Below, piece by piece: positions 1-6,898 of a stretch of 14,478 bases of DNA. A program made the position numbers and the translations under genes. A model generated the notes under the pieces. That model saw nothing but the letters and a program-made list of their open reading frames with translations. It made no database searches and was not told the origin of the DNA. This stretch comes from an uncultured Fusobacterium sp. (GTDB taxonomy: Bacteria > Fusobacteriota > Fusobacteriia > Fusobacteriales > Fusobacteriaceae): positions 1 to 14,478 of the forward strand of contig UQQO01000049.1 in the NCBI GenBank assembly GCA_900543175.1. Reading direction: 5' to 3'. The number at the start of each line of letters is the position of its first letter. The stretch's first letter is position 1.

Positions 1-78
1 CAATATAATAATATTATAGTGTTATTTTTTTAGTACTATATTTTATGAAAATTTTATTTTATTTTTCTAAATATATTG

Positions 79-84
79 TATAAT
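79..84 (+). promoter_or_regulatory. Probable -10 element for the Spx/ArsC-like gene
   Basis: A perfect TATAAT lies about 35 bases upstream of the plus-strand start codon at 119, in a very AT-rich leader. No good -35 hexamer is visible at the usual 16-18 base distance; the sequence there is only a run of T and A. A ribosome binding site AAGGAG follows at 104-109, nine bases before the ATG. The call rests on the -10 match and position, and in DNA this AT-rich chance matches are common. Confidence 0.45.
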
Positions 85-118
85 ATAGTTAAAAATTATA
101 TTTAAGGAGTGATAATTT

Positions 119-478
119 ATGTCGATACTTTTTATCAACTATCCAAAATGTAGTACTTGTGTAAAAGCTAAAAAATGGTTAGAAGAAAATAATCTATCTT
201 TCACAGATAGACATATTGTTGAGAATAATCCTACTGCTGAAGAGTTAAAAGAGTTTATAGCTTTAAGTGGACTACCTGTTAAAAAATTTTTTAATACAAG
301 TGGAATGCTATACAGAGAGATGAATTTAAAGGAAAAGGTAGCAACTGAATCTGATGAGGAGCTTATTAAAATTCTAGCTTCTAATGGTATGCTAGTAAAA
401 AGACCTCTTGTAGTTACTGAAAAAGGTGTACTACTTGGTTTTAAAGCTGATAAATGGGCTGAATTTTTTAATAAATAA
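119..478 (+). CDS. ArsC/Spx-family thioredoxin-fold protein
   Basis: A 119-residue protein of the arsenate reductase (ArsC)/Spx family (COG1393 type). The N-terminal strand leads into a CSTC redox motif (Cys11, Cys14), and the family signature KRPL with Arg95 is near residues 94-97, followed by a short C-terminal helix. Length matches the family (about 115-130). Members are either glutathione/thioredoxin-linked reductases or, in Firmicutes, RNA polymerase-binding regulators of thiol stress (Spx, MgsR). The CxxC is shared by both, so sequence alone does not say which this is, and no ars operon partners are nearby. The start is supported by AAGGAG nine bases upstream. It is the only plus-strand gene in the window and is monocistronic, closed by the hairpin at 489-524. 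Family assignment is secure; arsenate reduction is not. Confidence 0.9.
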   Translation: MSILFINYPKCSTCVKAKKWLEENNLSFTDRHIVENNPTAEELKEFIALSGLPVKKFFNTSGMLYREMNLKEKVATESDEELIKILASNGMLVKRPLVVTEKGVLLGFKADKWAEFFNK

Positions 479-488
479 TTCTTATAGA

Positions 489-524
489 AAAAAGCTTATC
501 CGACAAAAATCGAATAAGCTTTTT
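489..524. terminator. Bidirectional rho-independent terminator
   Basis: A 15-base stem (489-503 with 510-524, one C/A mismatch) and a six-base loop, with A-runs on the left and T-runs on the right so that both strands end in a U-tract. It sits between the convergent Spx/ArsC-like gene (ends 478) and the symporter gene (ends 534), and can terminate both. Confidence 0.85.
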
Positions 525-533
525 CTATCTATT

Positions 534-1772
534 CTATCCTAATTTTCTCTTCATCCAATCTTTTCCCTCTACTAATCTAGTTACCAACATAGCAGCTACT
601 GTATCTCCTGTGGCATTTATCATAGTTGCTGGTGGATCTACTAGATAACCTATAGTTGCAATTATAGGGAATGCTTCTGGTGGGAACCCATACATTGTTA
701 CTATTAGCATCTCTCCTATCAATCCTCCACCTGGCACACCAGACATTACTACTCCACCTACTATTGAAAGTAAAATAGCACTAACATATGTTCCTATCCC
801 TGTAAATGGTACTTGGAAAATTCCAAATAGGAAAGAGATCTTTAATATTGAACTAAATACTGTTCCATCCATATGAGCAGTTGCACCAATAGGTAAAACA
901 ATCTCTCTAATATCCTTTGGCACTCCTATTTTTTCTGCTGCCTCTAAGTTTACTGGAAGAGTTGCTATACTACTTTGAGTTGCAAGAGATGTAATCCCTG
1001 GTGAAATTAGATGTTTCATAGCTCTTACTCCATCTTTTCCCCCTGCAATATATCCATAAATTGGGAACATAACCACAAAATATATAAAACATAGAGGGTA
1101 GTAGATAACCATAGCTCTTGTATAAGATCCTATTAATTGACCTCCATACTCTCCAACTAATGCTGCAAAATAAACTCCTAAACCGATAGGTGCATAGTAC
1201 ATTAATAGATTAATCATCTTTAAGAAAACTTCTGCTAGAGCCTCTAAACCTTTTGCAACTGGTTTTCCCTTTTCTCCAATCATATTCACACACATTCCAA
1301 AAACTATTGAGAATAGAATTAGTGGTAACATATTTTTTCTTGAAATTAACTCTGGGAAGTCTGTTACAGTTAATGCTTTTACAACTTGTTCTCCAGTTTG
1401 AAATGGTTTTAATGCTTCAGTAGCTTTTAAGCTTAAATTTACCCCTTGAGCTGGTGGAAAAACTGTAACTATTACTAGAATTATTATAGCTGCTACAAAT
1501 CCTGTTGAAACAAAAACTAAGAACAGATTTTTTAAAACACTTTTCAATCTCTTCATATCACTCATACTAGATATTGAACTACTAATAGTTACCAATACCA
1601 ATGGAACTACTATTGTAAACATACCATTAATAAATAGATCCCCTAAAGGTTTTAAAATTTTTGCCTTTTCTCCAAATTGAATCCCTATTAAACTTCCTAA
1701 AAAAATTGCTCCTAGTAGTATTATTGAGAATCTATAAGCTTCCCATATACTTTTTTTCTTTAAATCTGCCAT
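534..1772 (-). CDS. Dicarboxylate/amino acid:cation symporter (DAACS family), probably for a neutral substrate
   Basis: A 412-residue inner-membrane secondary transporter of the DAACS/SLC1 fold (GltPh, GltP, SstT relatives). Multiple hydrophobic segments run from about residue 15. The re-entrant hairpin motif ATQSSIATLP is at 264-273, the TM7 motif GATAHMDGT at 296-304, VPGGG at 346-350, and the TM8 motif DPPATMINATGD at 379-390. Spacing in TM8 matches GltPh exactly (Asp394, Arg397, Thr398, Asn401 and Asp405 correspond to 379, 382, 383, 386 and 390), but the arginine that binds the acidic side chain is Ala382. TM7 has His300 where GltPh has the sodium-site Asn310. This argues against glutamate/aspartate and for a neutral amino acid, although the exact substrate cannot be read. 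The ATG at 1772 follows GGGAGG. The gene lies directly downstream of the decayed dapF copy and ends at the shared terminator at 489-524. Confidence 0.9.
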   Translation of the reverse strand: MADLKKKSIWEAYRFSIILLGAIFLGSLIGIQFGEKAKILKPLGDLFINGMFTIVVPLVLVTISSSISSMSDMKRLKSVLKNLFLVFVSTGFVAAIIILVIVTVFPPAQGVNLSLKATEALKPFQTGEQVVKALTVTDFPELISRKNMLPLILFSIVFGMCVNMIGEKGKPVAKGLEALAEVFLKMINLLMYYAPIGLGVYFAALVGEYGGQLIGSYTRAMVIYYPLCFIYFVVMFPIYGYIAGGKDGVRAMKHLISPGITSLATQSSIATLPVNLEAAEKIGVPKDIREIVLPIGATAHMDGTVFSSILKISFLFGIFQVPFTGIGTYVSAILLSIVGGVVMSGVPGGGLIGEMLIVTMYGFPPEAFPIIATIGYLVDPPATMINATGDTVAAMLVTRLVEGKDWMKRKLG

Positions 1773-1820
1773 CTTTTACCTCCCTTTATTTAAATTGTTT
1801 TCTATCCCACTAAATATTTT

Positions 1821-2013
1821 TATATCTCACCTTTTGAATCGTCAGAGTTATAATAATGCATTTTTATATCTGCTATTTTACTTTCACTGCAAAACATTAA
1901 TCCATCTGCACCTATTCCAAAGTGCCTATCTCACACTTTTTTTACAAATTCATTCCAATTTTTTTCTATTCTTCCAAATCATTTCATGCTGTCTGCATCT
2001 TTGTAAATTTCAT
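1821..2013 (-). pseudogene. dapF: Decayed 5' fragment of dapF (second copy)
   Basis: This aligns to codons 1 to about 70 of the intact dapF at 6068-6898. The start codon (2013) and the GGGG-containing leader are still recognisable. In the fragment codon Gly10 is TGA and Gln22 is TAG. Codons 13-18 are missing through an 18-base deletion between short direct repeats, and one base is lost around codons 24-25, shifting the frame. Recognisable homology stops at about 1821, almost exactly where the first catalytic cysteine (Cys71) of dapF would be; the remaining 200 or so codons are absent. It cannot encode an epimerase. Only 48 bases separate the end of homology from the symporter start, so the native 3' half was deleted or never present here. 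Confidence 0.9.
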
Positions 2014-2116
2014 TTTTACCCCAAAAAAATTTTAATCACTTTAGCTATTGTAACTAAAAACTCTGATTTTTACCATAAATCAAAATAATTATTTTTTTAT
2101 TCAATTATCTTTTAAA

Positions 2117-2136
2117 AATAGAATGATAAATCTATT
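2117..2136 (-). ncRNA. Hairpin in copy A, paralogous to the lysA-dapF spacer hairpin
   Basis: Six-base stem (2117-2122 with 2131-2136) around an eight-base loop. It is the counterpart of 6999-7018. The base pair closing the loop is A-T here and G-C in the other copy, a compensatory change. On the minus strand it is followed by a short U-run, so it may be a relic of a weak terminator or attenuator. It is a structural element of a leader or spacer rather than an independent RNA gene. Confidence 0.45.
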
Positions 2137-2189
2137 GTTTTATTTTTTATATGTTCACTATTTAGTAACAAAACCTCTCTATTTAAAGA

Positions 2190-2245
2190 TTACAATTCCA
2201 TATCCACATCATTTTTTACTAAATCTTCCAAACTCTCTCTTTTTA
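2190..2245 (-). pseudogene. lysA: Remnant of the lysA 3' end (second copy)
   Basis: The last 17 codons plus stop of lysA, in frame, ending in NDVDMEL like the intact protein, with one amino-acid change (Lys for Arg428). The stop codon is at 2190-2192. Homology to the intact gene stops at 2245, and nothing upstream on this strand resembles the rest of lysA. It is a passenger of the duplicated junction and not a functional gene. Confidence 0.88.
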
Positions 2246-2301
2246 CTTCTTATTCTAATATTTAAAAAATTTTTATTAAATATAAAGAATTATTATATAG
2301 C

Positions 2302-2356
2302 TATAAAAGAGAGCTGAGTAACATTAAAAAAATATTTTACTCAGCTCTCTTTTATA
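2302..2356. terminator. Terminator with a 20-base-pair perfect stem after the acetamidase gene
   Basis: The arms 2302-2321 and 2337-2356 pair perfectly over 20 bases around a 15-base AT loop. The core is GAGAGCTGAGTAA and the outer part is A/T only. It lies 48 bases downstream of the acetamidase stop on the minus strand and would end that transcript. On the plus strand it is followed by a run of T, although no plus-strand gene reads into it. The stem is longer than the other terminators here. Confidence 0.75.
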
Positions 2357-2403
2357 TTTTTTAAACTTTATTTTAAGTTAGTTATTTTCTATTTAATATT
2401 ATT

Positions 2404-3309
2404 TTACTTGCTATCTTTAATTAAACTTTGGATATTTAGATGAAATTTTGGTGCCATTACTCTAACTGTAATTAAATCATTTACTATTTGGCTTATTTGT
2501 ACATCACAAGTTGCACTTAATAACCTATAAGCATCAGGAAAATTAAGATTTAATTTTTTCATTAAAAATAATACCATATCATCAACTGCTAATTTTATTG
2601 CTTCTCTAAAAGTTTCAGCACTTCCTATAGTATAAATTCCTTCTTTAGTTTCTAGCATTGGTCTTTCTAAATACATTTCTTTTCTAATTTTTACTTTTAA
2701 ACAAACCTTACCTGCTATTTCAATTCCTGTGCCACTTAATTCTCCATCACCCATACATGCATGTAAATCTCCTATTGCTAATCCCGCCCCATTTACAAAA
2801 ACAGGTAAAAAAACCTTAGTTCCTTTTTTAATAACTTTAGTATCCATATTTGCTCCATGTTCTTTAGGGATAGCACAATGTATTCCTTCTTTTTTAGGAA
2901 AAACACCAATTACTCCTATCATTGGGGTTAAAGGAATTTTAATTTGGTCTGAAAAATAAGCAAATCCATCTTCTATCTTAATAATTTTTGTATCTGCTTC
3001 TATTATTTTATGTCCTAAAATTCCTAGTCCTGGAGAAGTAACCATCACTCCTTGTTTTGCTAATTCTATATCTAAAACTTCTATTTCTAAAACATCACCT
3101 TCTTTTGCTCCTTTTACTTCTATTGGACCTACTGAACAATCCATAATTGAAATGTCAATATTTTGTCTTTTTATGTTTTCATTTTTTATTTGTCCATTAT
3201 AACAATCCTCTGTTTCTACATAAAAAATTTCTCCATCTTCTATACTATAATTAAAATTATTTTCTTTATTGAAATCAAATATCACTTTATCTTTAGGTAT
3301 TATTTGCAT
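2404..3309 (-). CDS. Acetamidase/formamidase family amide hydrolase
   Basis: A 301-residue soluble protein of the FmdA/AmdA family, which hydrolyses short amides (formamide, acetamide) to ammonia and the acid. Its length matches the short bacterial branch of the family (about 300) rather than the 400-residue fungal and methylotroph enzymes. Visible family blocks are VETEDCYNGQI at 31-41, PMIGVIG at 129-135, HGANMD at 151-156 and the conserved GDLHACMGDGELSGTGIE at 180-197. There is no signal peptide or membrane segment. ATG at 3309 is preceded by GAGGAG. It is separated from the upstream amidohydrolase gene by the hairpin at 3373-3404, so it is either read through or has its own promoter, and I see no convincing -35/-10 pair in the 60-base gap. 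It is part of the block flanked by the dapF-lysA repeats. The true substrate is unknown. Confidence 0.9.
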   Translation of the reverse strand: MQIIPKDKVIFDFNKENNFNYSIEDGEIFYVETEDCYNGQIKNENIKRQNIDISIMDCSVGPIEVKGAKEGDVLEIEVLDIELAKQGVMVTSPGLGILGHKIIEADTKIIKIEDGFAYFSDQIKIPLTPMIGVIGVFPKKEGIHCAIPKEHGANMDTKVIKKGTKVFLPVFVNGAGLAIGDLHACMGDGELSGTGIEIAGKVCLKVKIRKEMYLERPMLETKEGIYTIGSAETFREAIKLAVDDMVLFLMKKLNLNFPDAYRLLSATCDVQISQIVNDLITVRVMAPKFHLNIQSLIKDSK

Positions 3310-3372
3310 AAAGACTCCTCATATATTAAATTTTTATTAAAATATAGTTTTATAACACTCTATATCTTTTTA

Positions 3373-3404
3373 AAAAATGCTGAAAAAATATTTTCAGCAT
3401 TTTT
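3373..3404 (-). terminator. Terminator after the M20 amidohydrolase gene
   Basis: A 14-base-pair stem (3373-3386 with 3391-3404) and a four-base loop, lying 28 bases after the amidohydrolase stop. On the minus strand the right arm runs into a U-tract, as in a rho-independent terminator. It separates the dapF-nhaC-amidohydrolase transcript from the acetamidase gene. Confidence 0.75.
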
Positions 3405-3432
3405 ATATAAATTATAATAATATCTTTTAATT

Positions 3433-4620
3433 TTAGCTCCTTTTTAATTTAAGAAAAGCTGAAAAAATATTCATTATTCCTAACTTTACTCCTATAATTA
3501 AAGCTTTTTCATCAATATCAAATCTTTCATTATGTAATGGTGCTACAATTCCTCTTTTTTCATTTTTTACTCCTAGTTCAAAAAATGTTCCTGGAACTTT
3601 AGCAACGTAATATGAAAAATCTTCAACTCCTAAGCTAGCATTCTTTTTTATTTCAATATTTTCTTTTCCTAATAAAGAAATTACATTATCTTTTACCAAA
3701 TCTACATATTCATCATTATTCAATAAAGAAATATAACTATCGCTAAAATTAACTTTTCCTTCTGCTCCATATCCTTTTGAAATATATTCAACCATTTCTT
3801 TTATTCTATCTTTACTTGATTGTTTTACCTTCTCAGATAATGTTCTCATAGTTCCAGAACAAATTACTTCATCAGCAATAATATTCTCTTTAACTCCACC
3901 ACTTATTTTTCCTAAAGATAATACTAAGGAATCTCTTGCATCTGTATTTCTACTAACTATTGTTTGAAGAGAGTTTATTATTGATGCCATCACAACTATT
4001 GCATCTATTCCAAAACTTGGATAAGCACCATGTGAGCTTTTTCCATTTACTTTTATTTCTACTCCAGTTGAAGAAGCATACATTACACCATACTTAATTC
4101 CAACTTTCCCACAATTTATTTCAGGATTAACATGTAAACCAAAAATACAATCAACACTATCTAATACTCCGTCTTTTATCATTGGTTCTGCTCCACCTGT
4201 AGTTTCTTCTGCTGGTTGAAAAATCAATCTAACATTACAAGGTAATTCTTCTCTATATTCACTTATTATTTTTCCTATTCCTAATAAAATAGCAGTATGA
4301 GCATCATGACCGCAAGCATGCATTTGTCCTCTATTTTTTGAAACATATTCACATTTATTTTTTTCTTCTATTGGTAAGGCATCCATATCTGCTCTTATAG
4401 CTATAGTTATACTTTTATCTTTTCCTTCTATATCAGCTACAATTCCAGAATAACCAATATTTTTTTTATATTTTATATTTATCTCATCTAAATATCTAGT
4501 AACTATTTCTTGTGTTTTATCTAATTTAAAATCTAATTCTGGATATTGGTGTAATTCTCTCCTTATTTTGATAAAAGAATCTTCATATTTTTCTACCGCT
4601 TCCAATATATTTCCTAACAT
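3433..4620 (-). CDS. M20D-family metallo-amidohydrolase (N-acyl amino acid deacylase type)
   Basis: A 395-residue cytoplasmic zinc-type hydrolase of peptidase family M20, subfamily D, which includes hippurate hydrolase (HipO), N-acyl-amino acid amidohydrolases and N-acetyl-diaminopimelate deacetylase. Metal and catalytic positions are in place: HACGHDAH at 101-108 (Cys103, His105), QPAEE at 135-139 with the general-base glutamate, LHVNP at 162-166, and a C-terminal HNERFDID block near 367-374. The lid/dimerisation domain lies roughly between residues 180 and 290. ATG at 4620 follows AGGAAGTG, 24 bases after nhaC, so the two are co-transcribed. Its position behind dapF makes an acyl-DAP or other N-acyl amino acid substrate tempting, but many M20D proteins have unrelated substrates. 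Family assignment is firm, specificity is not. The gene is noticeably more AT-rich than the flanking housekeeping genes. Confidence 0.92.
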   Translation of the reverse strand: MLGNILEAVEKYEDSFIKIRRELHQYPELDFKLDKTQEIVTRYLDEINIKYKKNIGYSGIVADIEGKDKSITIAIRADMDALPIEEKNKCEYVSKNRGQMHACGHDAHTAILLGIGKIISEYREELPCNVRLIFQPAEETTGGAEPMIKDGVLDSVDCIFGLHVNPEINCGKVGIKYGVMYASSTGVEIKVNGKSSHGAYPSFGIDAIVVMASIINSLQTIVSRNTDARDSLVLSLGKISGGVKENIIADEVICSGTMRTLSEKVKQSSKDRIKEMVEYISKGYGAEGKVNFSDSYISLLNNDEYVDLVKDNVISLLGKENIEIKKNASLGVEDFSYYVAKVPGTFFELGVKNEKRGIVAPLHNERFDIDEKALIIGVKLGIMNIFSAFLKLKRS

Positions 4621-4644
4621 TTTTTCACTTCCTACTTAATTTTT

Positions 4645-6048
4645 TTACATAATAAACCCTAAAATCAAATATATTACAAATGTTATTGCTGCTACTACGA
4701 CTACATATGGTAACTGAGTTCTAACATGACTCATTGGATCACATTTTGAGGTAAAACAAGTCATAACTGTTGTATCAGATATTGGTGATGCATGATCCCC
4801 AAAAACACTTCCTCCAACTATAGAAGAAATAATTAATGGAATACTCATATTTATACCAAAAGCCATTGGTAAAGCTATTGGAAACATTATTGCCATTGTT
4901 CCCCATGAGCTTCCTGTTGCAAATGAAATAACACAACTAGCTATAAATATAGTTGCTGGTAATAATCCTGGAGATAAGAAACTTCTAAAAATTGATAATA
5001 AATATTCACCAGTCCCTAATGTTTTTACAACTCCACCCATAGTCCAAGCAAATACTAAAATCAATGCAACTGATAACATCTCTCCTGCTCCTAAAAACAT
5101 AGTATCTATAAATTCAGTATATTTCATTACTTTTTTTCCTACTATTAATATAAAAGCTACTATAACAGCAAAAACATTTCCATATAAAATAGCACTTAAA
5201 CTATCACCATTAGCTATATTTCCATTCCCTGTTATGAATAATGTTCCTACTATAGTTCCTATCATTGTTAAAATTGGTAATAACATATTCCATCCTGAAC
5301 TTATTTTTAAATCTTTTAATTCTTCTTCCTCTGATTCAGATTTTTCAATATTTTGTAACTTTTCTCCTCTAGCATATTGATCTTCTATTGTTTTCATTGG
5401 TCCAAAATCTTTTTTAGTTAAAATAAATACTGGAACAGCTAATAATGCCAAAATACAATAAAAATTTAAACTAATTGATTTTACTAATATAGGAACTGAA
5501 TTTGTAGAATCAACTCCATTTGCAGTCATTAAACTTAATAAATAACCTCCCCAAGCACTTAAAGGTAATAATGCACAAACTGGAGATGATGTTGTATGAA
5601 CTATGTATGCTAATTTTTCTCTTGGTACTCTAAAAGCATCTGTTAGCGGTCTTGAAACAACCCCTGTTATTAAAGTGCTTAAAGTTCCAGATGTAAAAAC
5701 TAATATTCCTACAATCCAAGAAAAAAATTCAGCATGTTTTCTATTCTTTATAAAACTTCTTTTTGAAGTTACCATTTTTACAAATCCACCAACACCTCCA
5801 CTTTTCTCTAAAACTGTTAATAATCCTCCCACTAATAATGTTGTACTAATCATTACTGTATTCCAGTTATCACTGAAAACTGCTATAAAAGCATCTAATG
5901 TAGCTCTAAATCCTAAAAATAAATCACCTGTTATAATTGGAAATGCTGTAAAACATCCAAACATTAATGCTAAAAATACACTTTTTGTTATAATTGCCAT
6001 AGCTAACGATACTATTATTGGTAAAACTGATAAAAATCCATATTCCAT
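4645..6048 (-). CDS. nhaC: NhaC-family Na+/H+ antiporter or related organic-ion antiporter
   Basis: A 467-residue polytopic inner-membrane protein of the NhaC family (PF03553 type). Eleven or twelve hydrophobic segments are apparent, with a hydrophilic, acidic cytoplasmic loop at about 217-250. Signature motifs are the glycine/serine-rich TGSSWGTMAIMFPIA at 378-392 and GDHASPISDTT at 417-427, the family's ion-binding stretch. NhaC-type proteins exchange Na+ for protons, but relatives exchange carboxylates or amino acids (for example the malate/lactate antiporter MleN), so in this setting it may carry the amidohydrolase substrate or product. ATG at 6048 follows a perfect AGGAGG. It starts 19 bases after the dapF stop, so it is probably transcribed with dapF. 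Strongly AT-rich compared with lysA or purA. Confidence 0.9.
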   Translation of the reverse strand: MEYGFLSVLPIIVSLAMAIITKSVFLALMFGCFTAFPIITGDLFLGFRATLDAFIAVFSDNWNTVMISTTLLVGGLLTVLEKSGGVGGFVKMVTSKRSFIKNRKHAEFFSWIVGILVFTSGTLSTLITGVVSRPLTDAFRVPREKLAYIVHTTSSPVCALLPLSAWGGYLLSLMTANGVDSTNSVPILVKSISLNFYCILALLAVPVFILTKKDFGPMKTIEDQYARGEKLQNIEKSESEEEELKDLKISSGWNMLLPILTMIGTIVGTLFITGNGNIANGDSLSAILYGNVFAVIVAFILIVGKKVMKYTEFIDTMFLGAGEMLSVALILVFAWTMGGVVKTLGTGEYLLSIFRSFLSPGLLPATIFIASCVISFATGSSWGTMAIMFPIALPMAFGINMSIPLIISSIVGGSVFGDHASPISDTTVMTCFTSKCDPMSHVRTQLPYVVVVAAITFVIYLILGFIM

Positions 6049-6067
6049 TTTTGCCTCCTATAATTTT

Positions 6068-6898
6068 TTAAATTTTTCCTTTAAATATTGTATGAGCTTT
6101 TCCAGCCATAATGATACTATAATCCTCTTTTAATTCTACCTGAACATCTCCTCCTTCTGCTTTCATTAAAATTTTACTTTCACCTGTTATTCCCAGTTTC
6201 TTTGCCACTGCTGCTGATGCACAACAACCAGTTCCACAACCTAAAGTTCTTCCTGCACCCCTTTCCCAAGTTTTAATTTCAAATATTTTTTCATCTATTT
6301 TTTTTACAAAATTTACATTTGTTTTGTTTTTAAAAATATCTAACATCTCTATTTTTCTTCCTAAATCGTTTACATCATAATTAGAATAATCATCAACAAA
6401 TACTACTGTATGTGGCACTCCCATCAACACACTTGATAATATAATCTCTCTACCATCTACAACTACTTTTCTATTTAATACAGTTTCACTATCTGTAATA
6501 TTTGTAATTGAATCAGCTCTAAAATTAACTTTCTCCATATCCACAGTAAGATAAATTGCTTCTCCATTCTCATCTGTTTCTAAATTAATGGTTTTTATTC
6601 CTGCATCTGTTTCAACTAAGAAATGTTTTTTATCCACTATTTTATTATCAAAAACAAATTTAGAAAAACATCTAATTCCATTGCCACACATCTCTCCCCT
6701 TGAGCCATCAGAGTTGTAATAGTGCATTTTTATATCTGCTATTTCACTTTCACTGCAAAACATCAATCCATCTGCACCTATTCCAAAGTGCCTATCACAT
6801 ACTTTTTTTGCAAATTCATTCCAATTATCTTTCTGTTCTTCTAAACCATTTACTAAAATAAAATCATTTCCTGCTGCCTGCATCTTTGTAAATTTCAT
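6068..6898 (-). CDS. dapF: Diaminopimelate epimerase
   Basis: DapF, 276 residues, interconverts LL- and meso-2,6-diaminopimelate in the cytoplasm without a cofactor, supplying meso-DAP for peptidoglycan and for LysA. Both catalytic cysteines are present: Cys71 in MCGNGIRCF and Cys221 in ERGAGRTLGCGTGCC (residues 212-226). The N-terminal QAAGNDFILV is also typical. I place the start at ATG 6898, preceded by a G-run ribosome binding site (GGGGG, five bases away). An upstream in-frame TTG at 6910 would add four residues but would overlap that site, and the decayed second copy conserves the 6898 start context. Downstream of lysA with a 173-base gap, and 19 bases before nhaC. Its first 70 or so codons are duplicated at 1821-2013, so the gene may be a recombinant of two parental copies. 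Confidence 0.97.
   Translation of the reverse strand: MKFTKMQAAGNDFILVNGLEEQKDNWNEFAKKVCDRHFGIGADGLMFCSESEIADIKMHYYNSDGSRGEMCGNGIRCFSKFVFDNKIVDKKHFLVETDAGIKTINLETDENGEAIYLTVDMEKVNFRADSITNITDSETVLNRKVVVDGREIILSSVLMGVPHTVVFVDDYSNYDVNDLGRKIEMLDIFKNKTNVNFVKKIDEKIFEIKTWERGAGRTLGCGTGCCASAAVAKKLGITGESKILMKAEGGDVQVELKEDYSIIMAGKAHTIFKGKI

Larger units (their letters stand above)
1821..2245. repeat. Direct repeat copy A: degenerate dapF-lysA junction
   Basis: A direct, same-orientation copy of 6687-7127. It spans the dapF 5' fragment, the dapF-lysA spacer and the lysA 3' tail. The spacer and lysA part is the better preserved: 58 consecutive bases are identical (2138-2195 with 7020-7077), and the last 55 bases carry only two differences. 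The dapF part carries many substitutions, an 18-base and a 1-base deletion, and there is a net 3-base gain just upstream of the dapF start. Similarity ends abruptly at 2245 inside lysA and fades at about 1821. This accounts for most of the 630-base region without an intact gene between the symporter and the acetamidase; bases 2246-2301 hold nothing recognisable. Confidence 0.92.

Noticed and set aside
1..78. Short AT palindromes such as ataatattat near the left edge as a terminator or regulatory hairpin
   Set aside because: Too short and too AT-rich to distinguish from background; the upstream gene is outside the window.
1795..2317. Plus-strand open frames of 97 and 64 codons in the gene-poor stretch
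   Set aside because: They run antisense through the decayed dapF-lysA copy, have no ribosome binding site or family resemblance, and are rich in Phe/Leu/His as expected from reading AT-rich antisense DNA.
2302..2356. The 20-base-pair inverted repeat as a MITE or transposon end
   Set aside because: It is a single compact hairpin after a gene stop with A/T-rich outer arms, no target duplication and no second copy in the window; a terminator is the simpler reading.
5603..6133. 176-codon plus-strand open frame
   Set aside because: Antisense to nhaC and the dapF end, both of which have clear family motifs. Composition and lack of a start signal mark it as a shadow.
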